From Bradyrhizobium sp. 1(2017) (lineage in GTDB: Bacteria; Pseudomonadota; Alphaproteobacteria; Rhizobiales; Xanthobacteraceae): a stretch of DNA of 64,000 bases. Shown piece by piece: positions 24,786-33,773 of this stretch. Location of the stretch: positions 806,001 through 870,000 of the forward strand of contig NZ_CP050022.2 of the NCBI RefSeq assembly GCF_011602485.2, written 5' to 3'. Numbering within the stretch: the stretch's first letter is position 1; every line of letters starts with the position of its first letter. The translations under genes were made by a program, and so were the position numbers. The notes under the pieces were generated by a model that ran no database searches, was not told where the DNA came from, and saw only the letters and a program-made list of their open reading frames with translations.

Positions 24786-25952
24786 ATGGCGGTCCTCGAC
24801 GATTTCCGGCAAGACGCCGCTTCCATGATCGAGTGGCGGCGCGACTTCCACCGTCATCCGGAAATCGCCTTCGAAGAGCACCGTACCTCCGCGCGTATCG
24901 CCGAGCTCCTGTCCGGATGGGGCTTGTCGGTCCGGTCCGGGGTGGGCGGCACGGGCGTGGTTGCGACACTCGAGGGTTCGCAGAGCGGGGCGCGCGCGAT
25001 CGGCTTCCGGGCCGAGATGGACGCGTTGCCGATGGCGGAGAAGACCAATCTGCCGCACCGCTCGCTTCGCGACGGCATCTTCCATGGCTGCGGGCACGAC
25101 GGCCACGCCGCGACCTTGCTTGGCGCGGCGAGCTACCTGGCGAGACGCCGCGATCTCGCCGGCACAGTGCACTTCATCTTCCAGCCGGCCGAGGAAACCC
25201 TGAAGGGAAGCCTCGCCATGCTCGGCGACGGTCTGCTGTCGGCGGCGCCGATGGACGAGGTCTATGCCCTGCACAACATGCCTCAGCGCAGGCCCGGCTC
25301 GGTCGGCGTGCGGTCGGGCTCCATCCTGTCGGGCGCCGATGGCCTGAGGATCGTGGTTCGCGGGGTTGGCGCGCATGGCGCCCAGCCGCACAACGGAATC
25401 GATCCGATCATGATCGCGGCGGAGATGATCGGCCTGTTGCAGACGACGATCAGCCGCTCGCTCGATCCGCTCGAAGCGGGCGTCGTCACCATCGGCACGA
25501 TCCAGGGCGGCACCGCGGCCAACATCATTCCCGACGAGGTCGTGCTGACCGGCACGATCCGCTCGATGAGCACGACCGGCCGCGCGCTGCTCAAGCGGCG
25601 CGTCTCCGAGCTTTGCACCGGTCTTGCGGCCGCGTTCGGCGCCAGCATCGCGTGCGAGATCTCCGACGGCTGTCCGCCGACGGTCAACCACCCGGATCAG
25701 GTTGCCGTGGTCGAGGCCGCGGCGCGGCGCGTGGTCGGCGATGGTTTGCTGGATCGGAATTGCGCACCGCTGATGTCGTCGGAGGATTTCTCGTTCCTGC
25801 TCGAGCAACGGCCGGGCGCGTTCTTCTTCGTCGGGCAGGACGGTCAAGGCTGCCACCACCCCTCCTATGACTTCGACGAGGACGTCATGGCGATCGGTGC
25901 CGCCATGTTCGTCGAGATCGCGCGAGAGCGGGGCGGCTGGCGCCCATTCTAG
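24786..25952 (+). CDS. M20 family amidohydrolase (hippurate hydrolase/N-acyl-amino-acid hydrolase type)
   Basis: A 388-residue metallohydrolase with R-R-D-F-H-R-H-P-E at the N-terminus, the metal-binding G-C-G-H-D-G-H near 97-103, P-A-E-E for the catalytic Glu near 131-134, the dimerisation domain G-A-H-G-A-Q-P-H, and S-S-E-D-F-S near the end. It cleaves an amide bond in N-acyl amino acids or similar compounds. ATG 24786 is preferred to the earlier in-frame GTG at 24744, whose added residues are not conserved. First gene of a run with transporter and oxygenase. Confidence 0.9.
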   Translation: MAVLDDFRQDAASMIEWRRDFHRHPEIAFEEHRTSARIAELLSGWGLSVRSGVGGTGVVATLEGSQSGARAIGFRAEMDALPMAEKTNLPHRSLRDGIFHGCGHDGHAATLLGAASYLARRRDLAGTVHFIFQPAEETLKGSLAMLGDGLLSAAPMDEVYALHNMPQRRPGSVGVRSGSILSGADGLRIVVRGVGAHGAQPHNGIDPIMIAAEMIGLLQTTISRSLDPLEAGVVTIGTIQGGTAANIIPDEVVLTGTIRSMSTTGRALLKRRVSELCTGLAAAFGASIACEISDGCPPTVNHPDQVAVVEAAARRVVGDGLLDRNCAPLMSSEDFSFLLEQRPGAFFFVGQDGQGCHHPSYDFDEDVMAIGAAMFVEIARERGGWRPF

Positions 25953-25998
25953 ATCAGATCAACCAAGCGGCTTTGCAATCCTGCAGGAGGACCGAACG

Positions 25999-27309
25999 AT
26001 GTCAGACCAGCCTCTCACCGCCGACCAGATCGTATCCGCTCCTCTACTGGGCTCGAGCATGAGCCGGCGTCATGGCATTGTCGCCGTCACGATCGGGAAT
26101 ACGATCGAATATTACGACTTCACGGTCTACACCTTCTTCGCAGTCATGATCGGCCGCCAGTTCTTCCCGGTCGACAATCCCTGGGGCAACCTTCTCCTCT
26201 CCGTGGCGACGTTCGGCGTCGGCTTCCTCACCCGGCCGCTGGGAGCGATCTTCATCGGTGCGCTCGCGGATCGCGCGGGCCGCCGGGCCGCGCTGAACCT
26301 GAGCATCGTGCTGATGGCGCTCGGCACCGCCTTGATCGCGCTGACGCCGGGCTACGCCACGCTTGGTCTTGCCGCGCCGATTCTGCTCGTGGTCGGTCGC
26401 CTGCTGCAGGGCTTCGCCGCGGGCGGCGAGATCGGATCGGCAGCAAGCTACATGATCGAGGTCGCGCCGCCGGCCGAGCGCGGCTATTTCGGCAGCTGGA
26501 CCAATGCGGGCCAGGGCCTCGCGCTCATTCTGGCCGGCGTGGTTGCCATGATTCTCACGACCGTGCTGCCGCAGGCAGCTCTCGAGAGCTGGGGGTGGCG
26601 CGTTGCATTCCTGGTCGGCCTCGTGATCGTTCCGGTCGGCGTCTACGTGCGCCGCCACATCCCGGAAACGATCGACGGTGCGTCAGTCCACGGCAGTGCC
26701 GGTGCCGTTCTGAAGGAGCTGTTCGGCTCCCACCTCCGCACGGTGACGCTTGGTGTCTTGACCATCGTGGGCGGGACCGTCTCCTATTTCGTGTCGACTT
26801 ACATGACCAGCTACGCGATCGCGACGCTGCATCTGCCGGCGAGCGCCGCCCTGGTGGTGCCCTTCGTCGCCGGTGTCAGCGTCGTCATCCCGACCCTGTT
26901 CGGCGGCTGGCTCTCGGACCGGATCGGCCGCAAGCCCGTGCTGATCTGGCCGCGGGTCGTGCTGATCCTCGCAGCCTATCCGGCCTTCATGTATCTGACC
27001 GCGCAGCCGAGCGCGCTCTCGCTTGCCCTGATGACCGCCGTGATCATGGGTCTGCACTCGCTCAGCGGCGGATTGATGCTGGTGCTGGTGCCGGAGCTTC
27101 TGCCGCGGGCCGTGCGCACGACGGGTTTTGCCATGATCTACGCGGTTGGCGTCTGCGTGTTCGGCGGGTCGACCCAGGTGGTCCTGACCTGGCTGATCCA
27201 GGCGACGGGAAATCCGCTCTCGCCCGCATACTACCTCATGCTTGCCAATGCGATCTCGGTGGTCGCCATGCTCATGCTCGAGGAGAGCAAGGGACGCGCG
27301 CTCGACTAA
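25999..27309 (+). CDS. MFS transporter, metabolite:H+ symporter family
   Basis: A 436-residue protein with twelve hydrophobic segments and the MHS-subfamily features G-N-x-I-E-Y-Y-D-F at the start of helix 1 and G-A-L-A-D-R-A-G-R-R in loop 2-3, plus Q-G-F-A-A-G-G-E-I-G. Relatives carry shikimate, proline/betaine, citrate or aromatic acids with protons. GCAGGAGG precedes ATG 25999; earlier in-frame starts overlap the preceding gene. Position between hydrolase and oxygenase suggests it imports their substrate. Confidence 0.9.
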   Translation: MSDQPLTADQIVSAPLLGSSMSRRHGIVAVTIGNTIEYYDFTVYTFFAVMIGRQFFPVDNPWGNLLLSVATFGVGFLTRPLGAIFIGALADRAGRRAALNLSIVLMALGTALIALTPGYATLGLAAPILLVVGRLLQGFAAGGEIGSAASYMIEVAPPAERGYFGSWTNAGQGLALILAGVVAMILTTVLPQAALESWGWRVAFLVGLVIVPVGVYVRRHIPETIDGASVHGSAGAVLKELFGSHLRTVTLGVLTIVGGTVSYFVSTYMTSYAIATLHLPASAALVVPFVAGVSVVIPTLFGGWLSDRIGRKPVLIWPRVVLILAAYPAFMYLTAQPSALSLALMTAVIMGLHSLSGGLMLVLVPELLPRAVRTTGFAMIYAVGVCVFGGSTQVVLTWLIQATGNPLSPAYYLMLANAISVVAMLMLEESKGRALD

Positions 27310-27346
27310 GACCGATCGGCACTCGCACGCACCAGGAGTTTTCGTC

Positions 27347-28462
27347 ATGACAAAAGCAAGAAACGCAATGCGTGAAGACAACGGCTTCAAGCTCGGCGTG
27401 TTCGCCTATAGTTACGAGGGCGGTAACGCGATCACGACAGTGCCCGAGCGCTGGTCCTGCCGCTGGCCGGAGATCCGCGATGTGATTCAGCTCGCCGATC
27501 GCAGCGGCCTCGATTTCCTGTTGCCGCCGGCCCGGTGGCGCGGCATTCCGGGCGCCATCAACAACCGCCTGTGGTCGTTCGAGACCCTCACCCTCGCAGC
27601 CGCCACGGCCGCAATCACCGACCGGATCGGCGTGTTCTCGACGGTGCATACCCCGATCATTCACCCGATCGTCGCGGCCAAGGCGATGGCGACCATCGAT
27701 CACGTCAGCGGCGGGCGTGCCGGCATCAACATCGTGTGCGGCTGGAATAAGGCCGACTTCCTGATGTTCGGCATCCCGGAACTGCCGCATGATGAGCGCT
27801 ACGTGCAGGGCCAGGAATGGTTCGACATCTGGTCGCGCTTGCTCGCCGGAGCGCCCGAGCCGTTCGACTATGACGGCAAGCATTTCCCCGAACTCGAGGG
27901 CATCACCGGGATGCCGGGCTCGCTGCAATCGCCGGGCCCGATCGTGTTCTCGGCTGCCTATTCGCCGGCGGGACGGGATTTCGCGATCAGGACGTCGGAC
28001 TATCTTCTGACCGTCGCCGAAAGCGCGGAGACCGGCCGCGCCGAAATTGCCGATCTCACCAAGCGCTCAGCCAAGGCCGGGCGCGAGACGCCTCCCGGCT
28101 GTATCGCGGTTGCCTATGTGGTGTGCCGTGAAACGCGCGAGGAAGCCGAAGCCTTCCACCAATATTACGCCGTCGACAACGCCGACCATGCGGGTGTCGA
28201 CTACTACATCGCGACCCGGAAAGGGCAGGCTGCACTTCCCGAGGCGTTGTACAACGAATTGCGGGCAAGGATGGCGGCCGGCAATGGCGGCTACCCGCTG
28301 ATCGGAAGCCCCGAGGACGTGGCCAACGGGATCAAGGACCTCGATCGAGCCGGCTTCGCCGGCGTTGCGCTGATCTTTCTTAATTTCGGCGATGAGCTCG
28401 GCTTTTTCGTCGAAAGGGTGCTCCCTCTGCTGGAAAGAGCCGGGGTGCGATCGGCCGCATGA
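27347..28462 (+). CDS. LLM class flavin-dependent monooxygenase (RutA/SsuD-like)
   Basis: A 371-residue luciferase-like TIM-barrel oxygenase. The N-terminus (L-G-V-F-A-Y-S-Y-E-G-G), T-V-H-T-P-I-I-H-P-I-V-A-A-K and G-R-A-G-I-N-I-V-C-G-W-N are typical of the RutA/alkanesulfonate monooxygenase branch, and length fits RutA. It needs reduced flavin from a partner; the flavin reductase at 23599 is the nearest candidate. CAGGAG stands before ATG 27347. It is not part of a complete rut operon here, so pyrimidine degradation is not implied. Confidence 0.87.
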   Translation: MTKARNAMREDNGFKLGVFAYSYEGGNAITTVPERWSCRWPEIRDVIQLADRSGLDFLLPPARWRGIPGAINNRLWSFETLTLAAATAAITDRIGVFSTVHTPIIHPIVAAKAMATIDHVSGGRAGINIVCGWNKADFLMFGIPELPHDERYVQGQEWFDIWSRLLAGAPEPFDYDGKHFPELEGITGMPGSLQSPGPIVFSAAYSPAGRDFAIRTSDYLLTVAESAETGRAEIADLTKRSAKAGRETPPGCIAVAYVVCRETREEAEAFHQYYAVDNADHAGVDYYIATRKGQAALPEALYNELRARMAAGNGGYPLIGSPEDVANGIKDLDRAGFAGVALIFLNFGDELGFFVERVLPLLERAGVRSAA

Positions 28463-28634
28463 TATCCGATGCTCTAGGAGTGGCTGAAATACCAAGCGTC
28501 ACAGGCAAATCGCAGACCAGGGAGCCTCATCGCGACCGATTTGCTTGAACTCCGGCAAAATTGCTAGCAAAAGCGACCGGGCTGGACGCGCACCTTCGAG
28601 CCCGGTTCTTGTTTGCCCAAATCCGGAGACCATG

Positions 28635-29774
28635 ATGCCTTTCGACCTGATCCTGCGCGGCGGCCGTGTGGTCGACCCGTCCCAGAAGCTCGACGCCGTG
28701 ACCGACGTCGCCTTTGCGGGCGGCAAGGTCGCCGCGATCGGCAGCGGGCTCAAGGCGGATCCGGGCACGGATGTGCGCGACGTGTCGCGTTACATCGTGA
28801 CGCCGGGGCTGATCGATCTCCACACCCATGTCTATTGGGGCGGCACCTCGCTCGGCATCGATGCCGAGGAATTCTGCCGCCTCTCCGGCGTCACCACGGC
28901 GGTCGACACCGGTAGCGCCGGTCCCGGCAATTTCGCGGGCTTCCGCAAGCACGTGATCGAGCCGAGCCAGGTTCGCATTCTCGCCTATCTGCACGTCTCG
29001 CATGCCGGCATCTTCGGTTTCTCGCACCGGATCATGGTTGGCGAGAGTGAAGAGCTGCGGCTGATGAATCCGGTCGACGCGGCCAAGGTGGCCGATGCCA
29101 ACCGCGATCTCATCGTCGGCATCAAGGTGCGCGTCGGCCTGCATTCCTCGGGCACGTCGGGGACGGTACCGCTCGACATCGCGCTCGAGGTCGCGAACGA
29201 GGTCGGCATGCCCCTGATGGCGCATATCGATCATCCGCCGCCGAGCTACGAGGACGTGCTGGCCCGCCTGCGTCCGGGCGACGTGCTGACCCACGCGTTC
29301 CGCCCCTTCCCGAACACGCCGGCGACCGCGCAGGGCACAGTGAAAAAGGCGGTGCTGGACGCGCGAGAGCGCGGCGTGCTGTTCGATATCGGCCACGGCA
29401 AAGGCTCGTTCGCGTTCAAGACCGCGCGCGCGATGCTCGCCAACGGCTTCTATCCGGACACCATCTCGTCCGACATCCATCAGCTCTGCATCGACGGCCC
29501 CGCCTTCGACCAGGTGACGACCATGTCGAAGTTCCTGTGCATGGGCATGGAGCTGTCGGACGTGATCGCGGCTTCGACCGTGAACGCGGCGATGGCGCTG
29601 CGGCGTCCTGAGCTCGGCAGCCTCAAGCCCGGCAGCGCCGGCGACGCCACGCTGATCTCGGTGAAGCGAGGCCAATTCGACTACGAGGACGTCGTCGGCG
29701 AGCACCTGATCGGCGACCGCAAGATCGTCTCCGAAGGTGTCGTCCTCGGCGGCCGCTGGTGGCATCCGAACTGA
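28635..29774 (+). CDS. Amidohydrolase/deacetylase family metallohydrolase
   Basis: A 379-residue dihydroorotase-like enzyme: I-D-L-H-T-H near 59-64 for the metal pair, a candidate carbamylated Lys in G-I-K-V-R-V, A-H-I-D-H, L-T-H-A-F and the late Asp in S-S-D-I-H. It hydrolyses amide or cyclic amide bonds, substrate unknown. ATGs at 28632 and 28635 are adjacent; GGAGA spacing slightly favours 28635. It lies 172 bases beyond the oxygenase gene, so it could have its own promoter. Confidence 0.87.
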   Translation: MPFDLILRGGRVVDPSQKLDAVTDVAFAGGKVAAIGSGLKADPGTDVRDVSRYIVTPGLIDLHTHVYWGGTSLGIDAEEFCRLSGVTTAVDTGSAGPGNFAGFRKHVIEPSQVRILAYLHVSHAGIFGFSHRIMVGESEELRLMNPVDAAKVADANRDLIVGIKVRVGLHSSGTSGTVPLDIALEVANEVGMPLMAHIDHPPPSYEDVLARLRPGDVLTHAFRPFPNTPATAQGTVKKAVLDARERGVLFDIGHGKGSFAFKTARAMLANGFYPDTISSDIHQLCIDGPAFDQVTTMSKFLCMGMELSDVIAASTVNAAMALRRPELGSLKPGSAGDATLISVKRGQFDYEDVVGEHLIGDRKIVSEGVVLGGRWWHPN

Positions 29775-29815
29775 GCGGCGCCCACGGATGGTGAGCGCCG
29801 CCATGGGGCCACCCG

Positions 29816-30541
29816 TCAGTCGCGTCCCGCTTCCATGATCGCCCTGGCGAGCCGCGCCGGATCGGAGAAGCACAGCTCATGGCTTCCCGCCACCTGCACT
29901 AGGCGGAACAGGCCGAGCTTCTCCGACAGACGCGGATGCCAGCCATAGCTGTGCGGCAGCGCGATGTCTTCGGTGCAGTTGACGTAGGATTTCGCCAGCG
30001 GCATCTCGGCCGGGTTGGCCTTGAGCGTGATCTTGTCGGTGAAGGTCGCCAGCGGATGCGGATTGAGGACGTCGTAGGCCTTCTGCGCCGTCTCCAGATC
30101 CGCGTCGTTGATGAAGGCCTCGCGCCAGACCGGGAAGGGCAAGACCACCGAGCCGTCGCCGCGCTCGGCCGCGATCGCGTCGAACAGCCCGACATAGTGC
30201 GGCGGCACCATGTCGTTGAGGCATTCGCCGTTGTTGGGCACGAAGGCATTCCAGTAGACCAGGCGGCGGATGCGCTCCGGGGCGATGTCGGCAACGCCCG
30301 TGATGATCATGCCACCATAGGAATGGCCGAGCAGGATGACGTCCTTCAGATTGTTCTCGGAGAGGTAGTCGGCGATCGACTGGATCGCCTCCTTCAATCC
30401 GGTCGTCTTGGCATCGCCCGGACGGTTGCCCTTGATGGTGGGGGTATGGACCTGATGGCCGGCCGCGCGGATGGGGGCGGCGACAGGCTCGAACTCTGTG
30501 CCGGTGTGCCAGGCGCCGTGGACGAGAACGTAGGTCGACAT
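29816..30541 (-). CDS. Alpha/beta hydrolase (esterase/salicylate-binding-protein-like)
   Basis: A 241-residue hydrolase with V-L-V-H-G-A-W-H at the N-terminus (oxyanion loop), the nucleophile Ser in G-H-S-Y-G-G near 80 and the catalytic His in G-S-H-E near the C-terminus. The short helical cap is like plant methyl-salicylate esterase relatives. GGGAGGAG precedes the start at 30541. Divergent from the AraC gene, which may regulate it. Confidence 0.87.
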   Translation of the reverse strand: MSTYVLVHGAWHTGTEFEPVAAPIRAAGHQVHTPTIKGNRPGDAKTTGLKEAIQSIADYLSENNLKDVILLGHSYGGMIITGVADIAPERIRRLVYWNAFVPNNGECLNDMVPPHYVGLFDAIAAERGDGSVVLPFPVWREAFINDADLETAQKAYDVLNPHPLATFTDKITLKANPAEMPLAKSYVNCTEDIALPHSYGWHPRLSEKLGLFRLVQVAGSHELCFSDPARLARAIMEAGRD

Positions 30542-30680
30542 GTTGTGGCTCCTCCCGAGGGTGTGGTTAGATCGGCACATGATGGCCTTGGCTGGGCAGC
30601 GTGGCCGCGCGGCAAATCTGGACCGGTCACGAATTCGTTGCTTGGCTGTGAGCGAACCGGATTGGTCTCGGAGTGAACCG

Positions 30681-31661
30681 ATGCAGCAGATCGAGCGCGC
30701 CGTTCCGTCACGGCAATCGGCCTGGAATACGGTGGGCGTCCGGCCGGCGGAGCAATTCGCCTATTATCGCGAGGCGATCTGCCAGGCCTTCATGAATCTG
30801 ACGCCGGAGCCGGCGGTCGCAGCCGGCTTTCCTGCCAGCGTTGAGCACGTCCGTCTCGGCGATGCCGCGATCAACCGCGTCAGCTTCCCCGAACACGTCG
30901 TGCGCCGCTCCGCGGCCGACATCGCGGCATCCGACCGCAGCTGCTTCTACCTCAATTTGAAGCTGGCCGGCCGCTGTCGCATCCTGCAGGGACATCGCGA
31001 GATCAGCCTTGCGCCCGGACAGGTCGGCATCTTCGACAGTGACCGGCAGTTCGCGCTTCTTCACGACCGGGGTCCGCAATTGCGGGTCGCCTCGTTCTGG
31101 GTGCCGGCAGAGGCCCTGCGCGAACGACTGCCGACGTCATTCGACGTCGCGGCGGCGCGCGTCTCCGACGATCCCTTCGTCGGCCATCTCGTCGTCGAGA
31201 CGGCGCGCACGCTCAGCGACGGCGCGCTGCGCATGACCGAGGATGAGGGCGTGCTGCTGTTCCGGGCCTTGATCGAACTGGTCGCGGTGAGCCTGTCGCG
31301 GCGTAGCCGGACAGGCGCTGCGGAGTCGGAGAGCCTTGCCGATGCCACCATGGCGGCGTTGAAGCGGGCCATTCACCGGCGGCTCCGCGAGCCCGGCCTT
31401 GCCGTTGCCGATGTCGCCAACGCCGTCGGCATCAGCGAGCGTTACGTGCATAAGCTGCTCGCGCGATCGGGCTCCAGCTTTACCGATTACGTCATCGACC
31501 ATCGGCTCGACGGCGCGGCCAGAGATCTCGGAGATCCCGTGATGGCGGATCGTGCGATCGGCGCCATCGCGTTCGACTGGGGCTTCTCGGACCTTTCCCA
31601 CTTCTCGCGGCGGTTCAAGCAGCGCTTCGGCTGTCGGCCGCGCGACTGGCGCGGGCGGTAA
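30681..31661 (+). CDS. AraC family regulator with AraC-binding-like N-terminal domain
   Basis: A 326-residue protein. The N-terminal 200 residues match the AraC-binding-like domain seen in FeaR-type regulators (R-P-A-E-Q-F-A-Y-Y-R-E-A-I-C near 21, then Q-G-H-R-E-I-S-L-A-P-G). The C-terminus is an AraC double helix-turn-helix ending G-x-x-P-R-D-W-R. ATG 30681 has GGAGTG at proper distance and is preferred to in-frame codons further upstream. It points away from the hydrolase gene at 29816, with a 139-base shared promoter region. Confidence 0.85.
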   Translation: MQQIERAVPSRQSAWNTVGVRPAEQFAYYREAICQAFMNLTPEPAVAAGFPASVEHVRLGDAAINRVSFPEHVVRRSAADIAASDRSCFYLNLKLAGRCRILQGHREISLAPGQVGIFDSDRQFALLHDRGPQLRVASFWVPAEALRERLPTSFDVAAARVSDDPFVGHLVVETARTLSDGALRMTEDEGVLLFRALIELVAVSLSRRSRTGAAESESLADATMAALKRAIHRRLREPGLAVADVANAVGISERYVHKLLARSGSSFTDYVIDHRLDGAARDLGDPVMADRAIGAIAFDWGFSDLSHFSRRFKQRFGCRPRDWRGR

Positions 31662-31671
31662 GAGGGTCACC

Positions 31672-31799
31672 GTCGTCCCGGCGAAGGCCGGGACCCATAC
31701 CGCGTGATCTATCAATTGCGAAAGGCAGAAGTACCGAACCGCGCTAGTCCTCGCCAAACGTCTCCGGTGGTTATGGGTCCCGGCCTTCGCCGGGACGAC
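31672..31799. repeat. Bradyrhizobium-type palindromic repeat, paired-arm copy 1
   Basis: The left arm GTCGTCCCGGCGAAGGCCGG (continuing GACCCATAC) is matched near the right end by its reverse complement, with about 70 bases of less conserved spacer. Each arm is itself a short hairpin. Copies with the same arms lie at 39646, 41382 and 43954. Here it lies between two convergent genes and could act as a transcription stop. Confidence 0.8.
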
Positions 31800-31821
31800 A
31801 GCGAAGCTAAAGCGACCTCGT

Positions 31822-32967
31822 TCATAAAGATCTGGCGATCAGCAGCTTCATGATCTCGTTGGTCCCGCCATAGATCTTCTGGATGCGGGAATCGATGAAA
31901 ATGCGCGAGATCGGATATTCCTGCATATAGCCGTAGCCGCCGAACAGCTGGAGGCATTCGTCGGCGGTCTCGACCTGCTTCTCCGAGCACCAGTATTTCG
32001 CCATCGACGCCGTGACGGTGTCGAGATCCCCGGCGATCAGCCGCTCGATGCACCAGTCGACGAAGACCCGCGCGATCATGGCCTCGGTCTTGCGCTCGGC
32101 GAGGGTGAAGGCAGTGTTCTGGAAATCCATCAGCGGCTTGCCGAAGGCTTTGCGCTCCTTGGTGTAGTCGGTGGTGAGCTTCACCGCGCGCTCCATCGAG
32201 GCGACGGCGCCGACCGCGAGCGCGAGGCGCTCCTGTGGCAATTGCTGCATCAGCTGGACAAAGCCCTGGCCTTCCTCCTTGCCGAGCAGGTTCTCCGGGG
32301 GCACCGCGACATTGTCGAAGAACAATTCGGACGTGTCGGAGGCATGCAGGCCGATCTTGTCGAGGTTGCGCCCGCGTCGATAGCCGTCGGCGCCCGCGGT
32401 CTCGACCGCGATGAGCGAGATGCCCTTGGCACCGGCATCGCCGGTGCGCGCGACCACGATGACGAGGTCGGCGGCCTGGCCGTTGGTGATGAACGTCTTC
32501 TGGCCGTTGATGACGTAGGAATTGCCCTGCTTCTTCGCGGTGGTCTTCACGGCCTGCAAATCCGAGCCGGTGCCGGGCTCGGTCATGGCGATGGCGCCGA
32601 CCATCTCGCCCGAGGCCATCTTCGGCAGCCAGCGCTTCTTCTGCTCCTCCGAGCCGTAGTTGAGGATGTAGTGGGCAACGATGGCGCTGTGCACGGAGAC
32701 GCCCGTCGTCAGTTCCGGCACCGTGCTTTCGAGATCGTCCAGCACGGCGGCGTCATAGGCGAAGGTCGCGCCCAGCCCGCCATACTCCTCCGGCACGCTC
32801 GCCAGCAGTGCGCCCATCTCGCCGAGCCCGCGCCAGGCGAAGCGGTCGACCATTTTCTGCTCGCGCCATTTTTCGGCATGCGGCGCCAGGTCCTTGGCAA
32901 GATACTTGCGGAACTGGTCGCGGAAGATTTCGAGCTCTTCGGTCATCCAGGAGGAGCGGTAGGACAT
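31822..32967 (-). CDS. Acyl-CoA dehydrogenase
   Basis: A 381-residue flavoenzyme with A-M-T-E-P-G-T-G-S-D-L (flavin/substrate region, about 125-135), N-G-Q-K-T-F-I-T-N-G, and the C-terminal L-F-G-G-Y-G-Y-M ... I-Y-G-G-T-N-E-I-M-K. As at 16670, the medium-chain catalytic Glu position is Gly. GAGGTAACG precedes the start at 32967. It stands alone, facing away from the hydrolase gene at 33093. Confidence 0.92.
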   Translation of the reverse strand: MSYRSSWMTEELEIFRDQFRKYLAKDLAPHAEKWREQKMVDRFAWRGLGEMGALLASVPEEYGGLGATFAYDAAVLDDLESTVPELTTGVSVHSAIVAHYILNYGSEEQKKRWLPKMASGEMVGAIAMTEPGTGSDLQAVKTTAKKQGNSYVINGQKTFITNGQAADLVIVVARTGDAGAKGISLIAVETAGADGYRRGRNLDKIGLHASDTSELFFDNVAVPPENLLGKEEGQGFVQLMQQLPQERLALAVGAVASMERAVKLTTDYTKERKAFGKPLMDFQNTAFTLAERKTEAMIARVFVDWCIERLIAGDLDTVTASMAKYWCSEKQVETADECLQLFGGYGYMQEYPISRIFIDSRIQKIYGGTNEIMKLLIARSL

Positions 32968-33092
32968 CGTTACCTCGGTTGGGGCGGCGTTCCGGCTTGG
33001 TAGGCCAGTCGGGCGCGGCAATTATTGTGTTTTCAGGCTGCGCCCGTGACGCTACCAAGGCGGCCGGAACGCGTCTGCCAGGGTGTCTGATT

Positions 33093-33770
33093 TTGGCTGC
33101 CAAAACTCAAGAGCTCAAGCTCGACATCGCGCGCATCGGCATCGTCTCGGCCATCCTGACGCAGCCGGACCATGCGCGCGCCTGCTACGTGCTGGCGCAT
33201 GGCGCCGGGGCCGATATGCGACATTCCTTCATGGAGAAGACCGCAGAAGGCCTCGCGAGCCGCGGCATCGCGACGTTCCGCTTCAATTTCCCGTACATGG
33301 AGAAGAAGCTGGGGCGTCCCGACCAGCCGGCGGTGGCTCATGCCGCCATCCGCGCGGCGGTCGAGGAGGCGGCGCGGCTGTGCCCGGGCTTAAAGCTCGT
33401 CGCCGGCGGAAAGTCGTTTGGCGGACGCATGACCTCGCAGGCGCAGTCGAAGGCTCCACTGCCCGGTGTCAAAGGGCTCGCCTTTCTCGGCTTTCCCCTC
33501 CATGCCGACAAGAAGCCGTCGGCCGAGCGGGCCGAGCATCTCGCCGGCATCGCGATCCCCATGCTGTTCCTGCAAGGCACGCGCGACGGGCTGGCCGATC
33601 TCGGCCATCTCAGGCCCGTGATCGAAACGCTCGGCGCGAAGGCGACGCTGCATGAAGTCGCAGGCGGCGACCACTCCTTCGCGGTGCTGAAGAAGTCCGG
33701 CCGCAGCAATGACGAGGCGCTCACAGAGGTGCTCGACGCCCTGGCGGCGTGGATCGACGCGCTCACCTGA
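33093..33770 (+). CDS. Alpha/beta hydrolase (KANL3/Tex30-like), probable TTG start
   Basis: A hydrolase of about 225 residues: V-L-A-H-G-A-G-A-D-M-R-H near 30, nucleophile Ser in G-G-K-S-F-G-G-R near 107 and G-G-D-H-S-F with the catalytic His near the end. No ATG lies before conserved sequence; TTG 33093 (A-A-K-T-Q-E-L-K following) is the best start. Longer in-frame extensions upstream run across the divergent acyl-CoA dehydrogenase start. Its stop is three bases before the end of the convergent reductase gene. Confidence 0.8.
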   Translation: MAAKTQELKLDIARIGIVSAILTQPDHARACYVLAHGAGADMRHSFMEKTAEGLASRGIATFRFNFPYMEKKLGRPDQPAVAHAAIRAAVEEAARLCPGLKLVAGGKSFGGRMTSQAQSKAPLPGVKGLAFLGFPLHADKKPSAERAEHLAGIAIPMLFLQGTRDGLADLGHLRPVIETLGAKATLHEVAGGDHSFAVLKKSGRSNDEALTEVLDALAAWIDALT

Positions 33771-33773
33771 AGG

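Noticed and set aside
27347..28462. RutA of a pyrimidine-degrading rut operon
   Set aside because: No rutB, rutC, rutD, rutE, rutF or rutG homologue set surrounds it in operon form, so only a RutA-like class is claimed.
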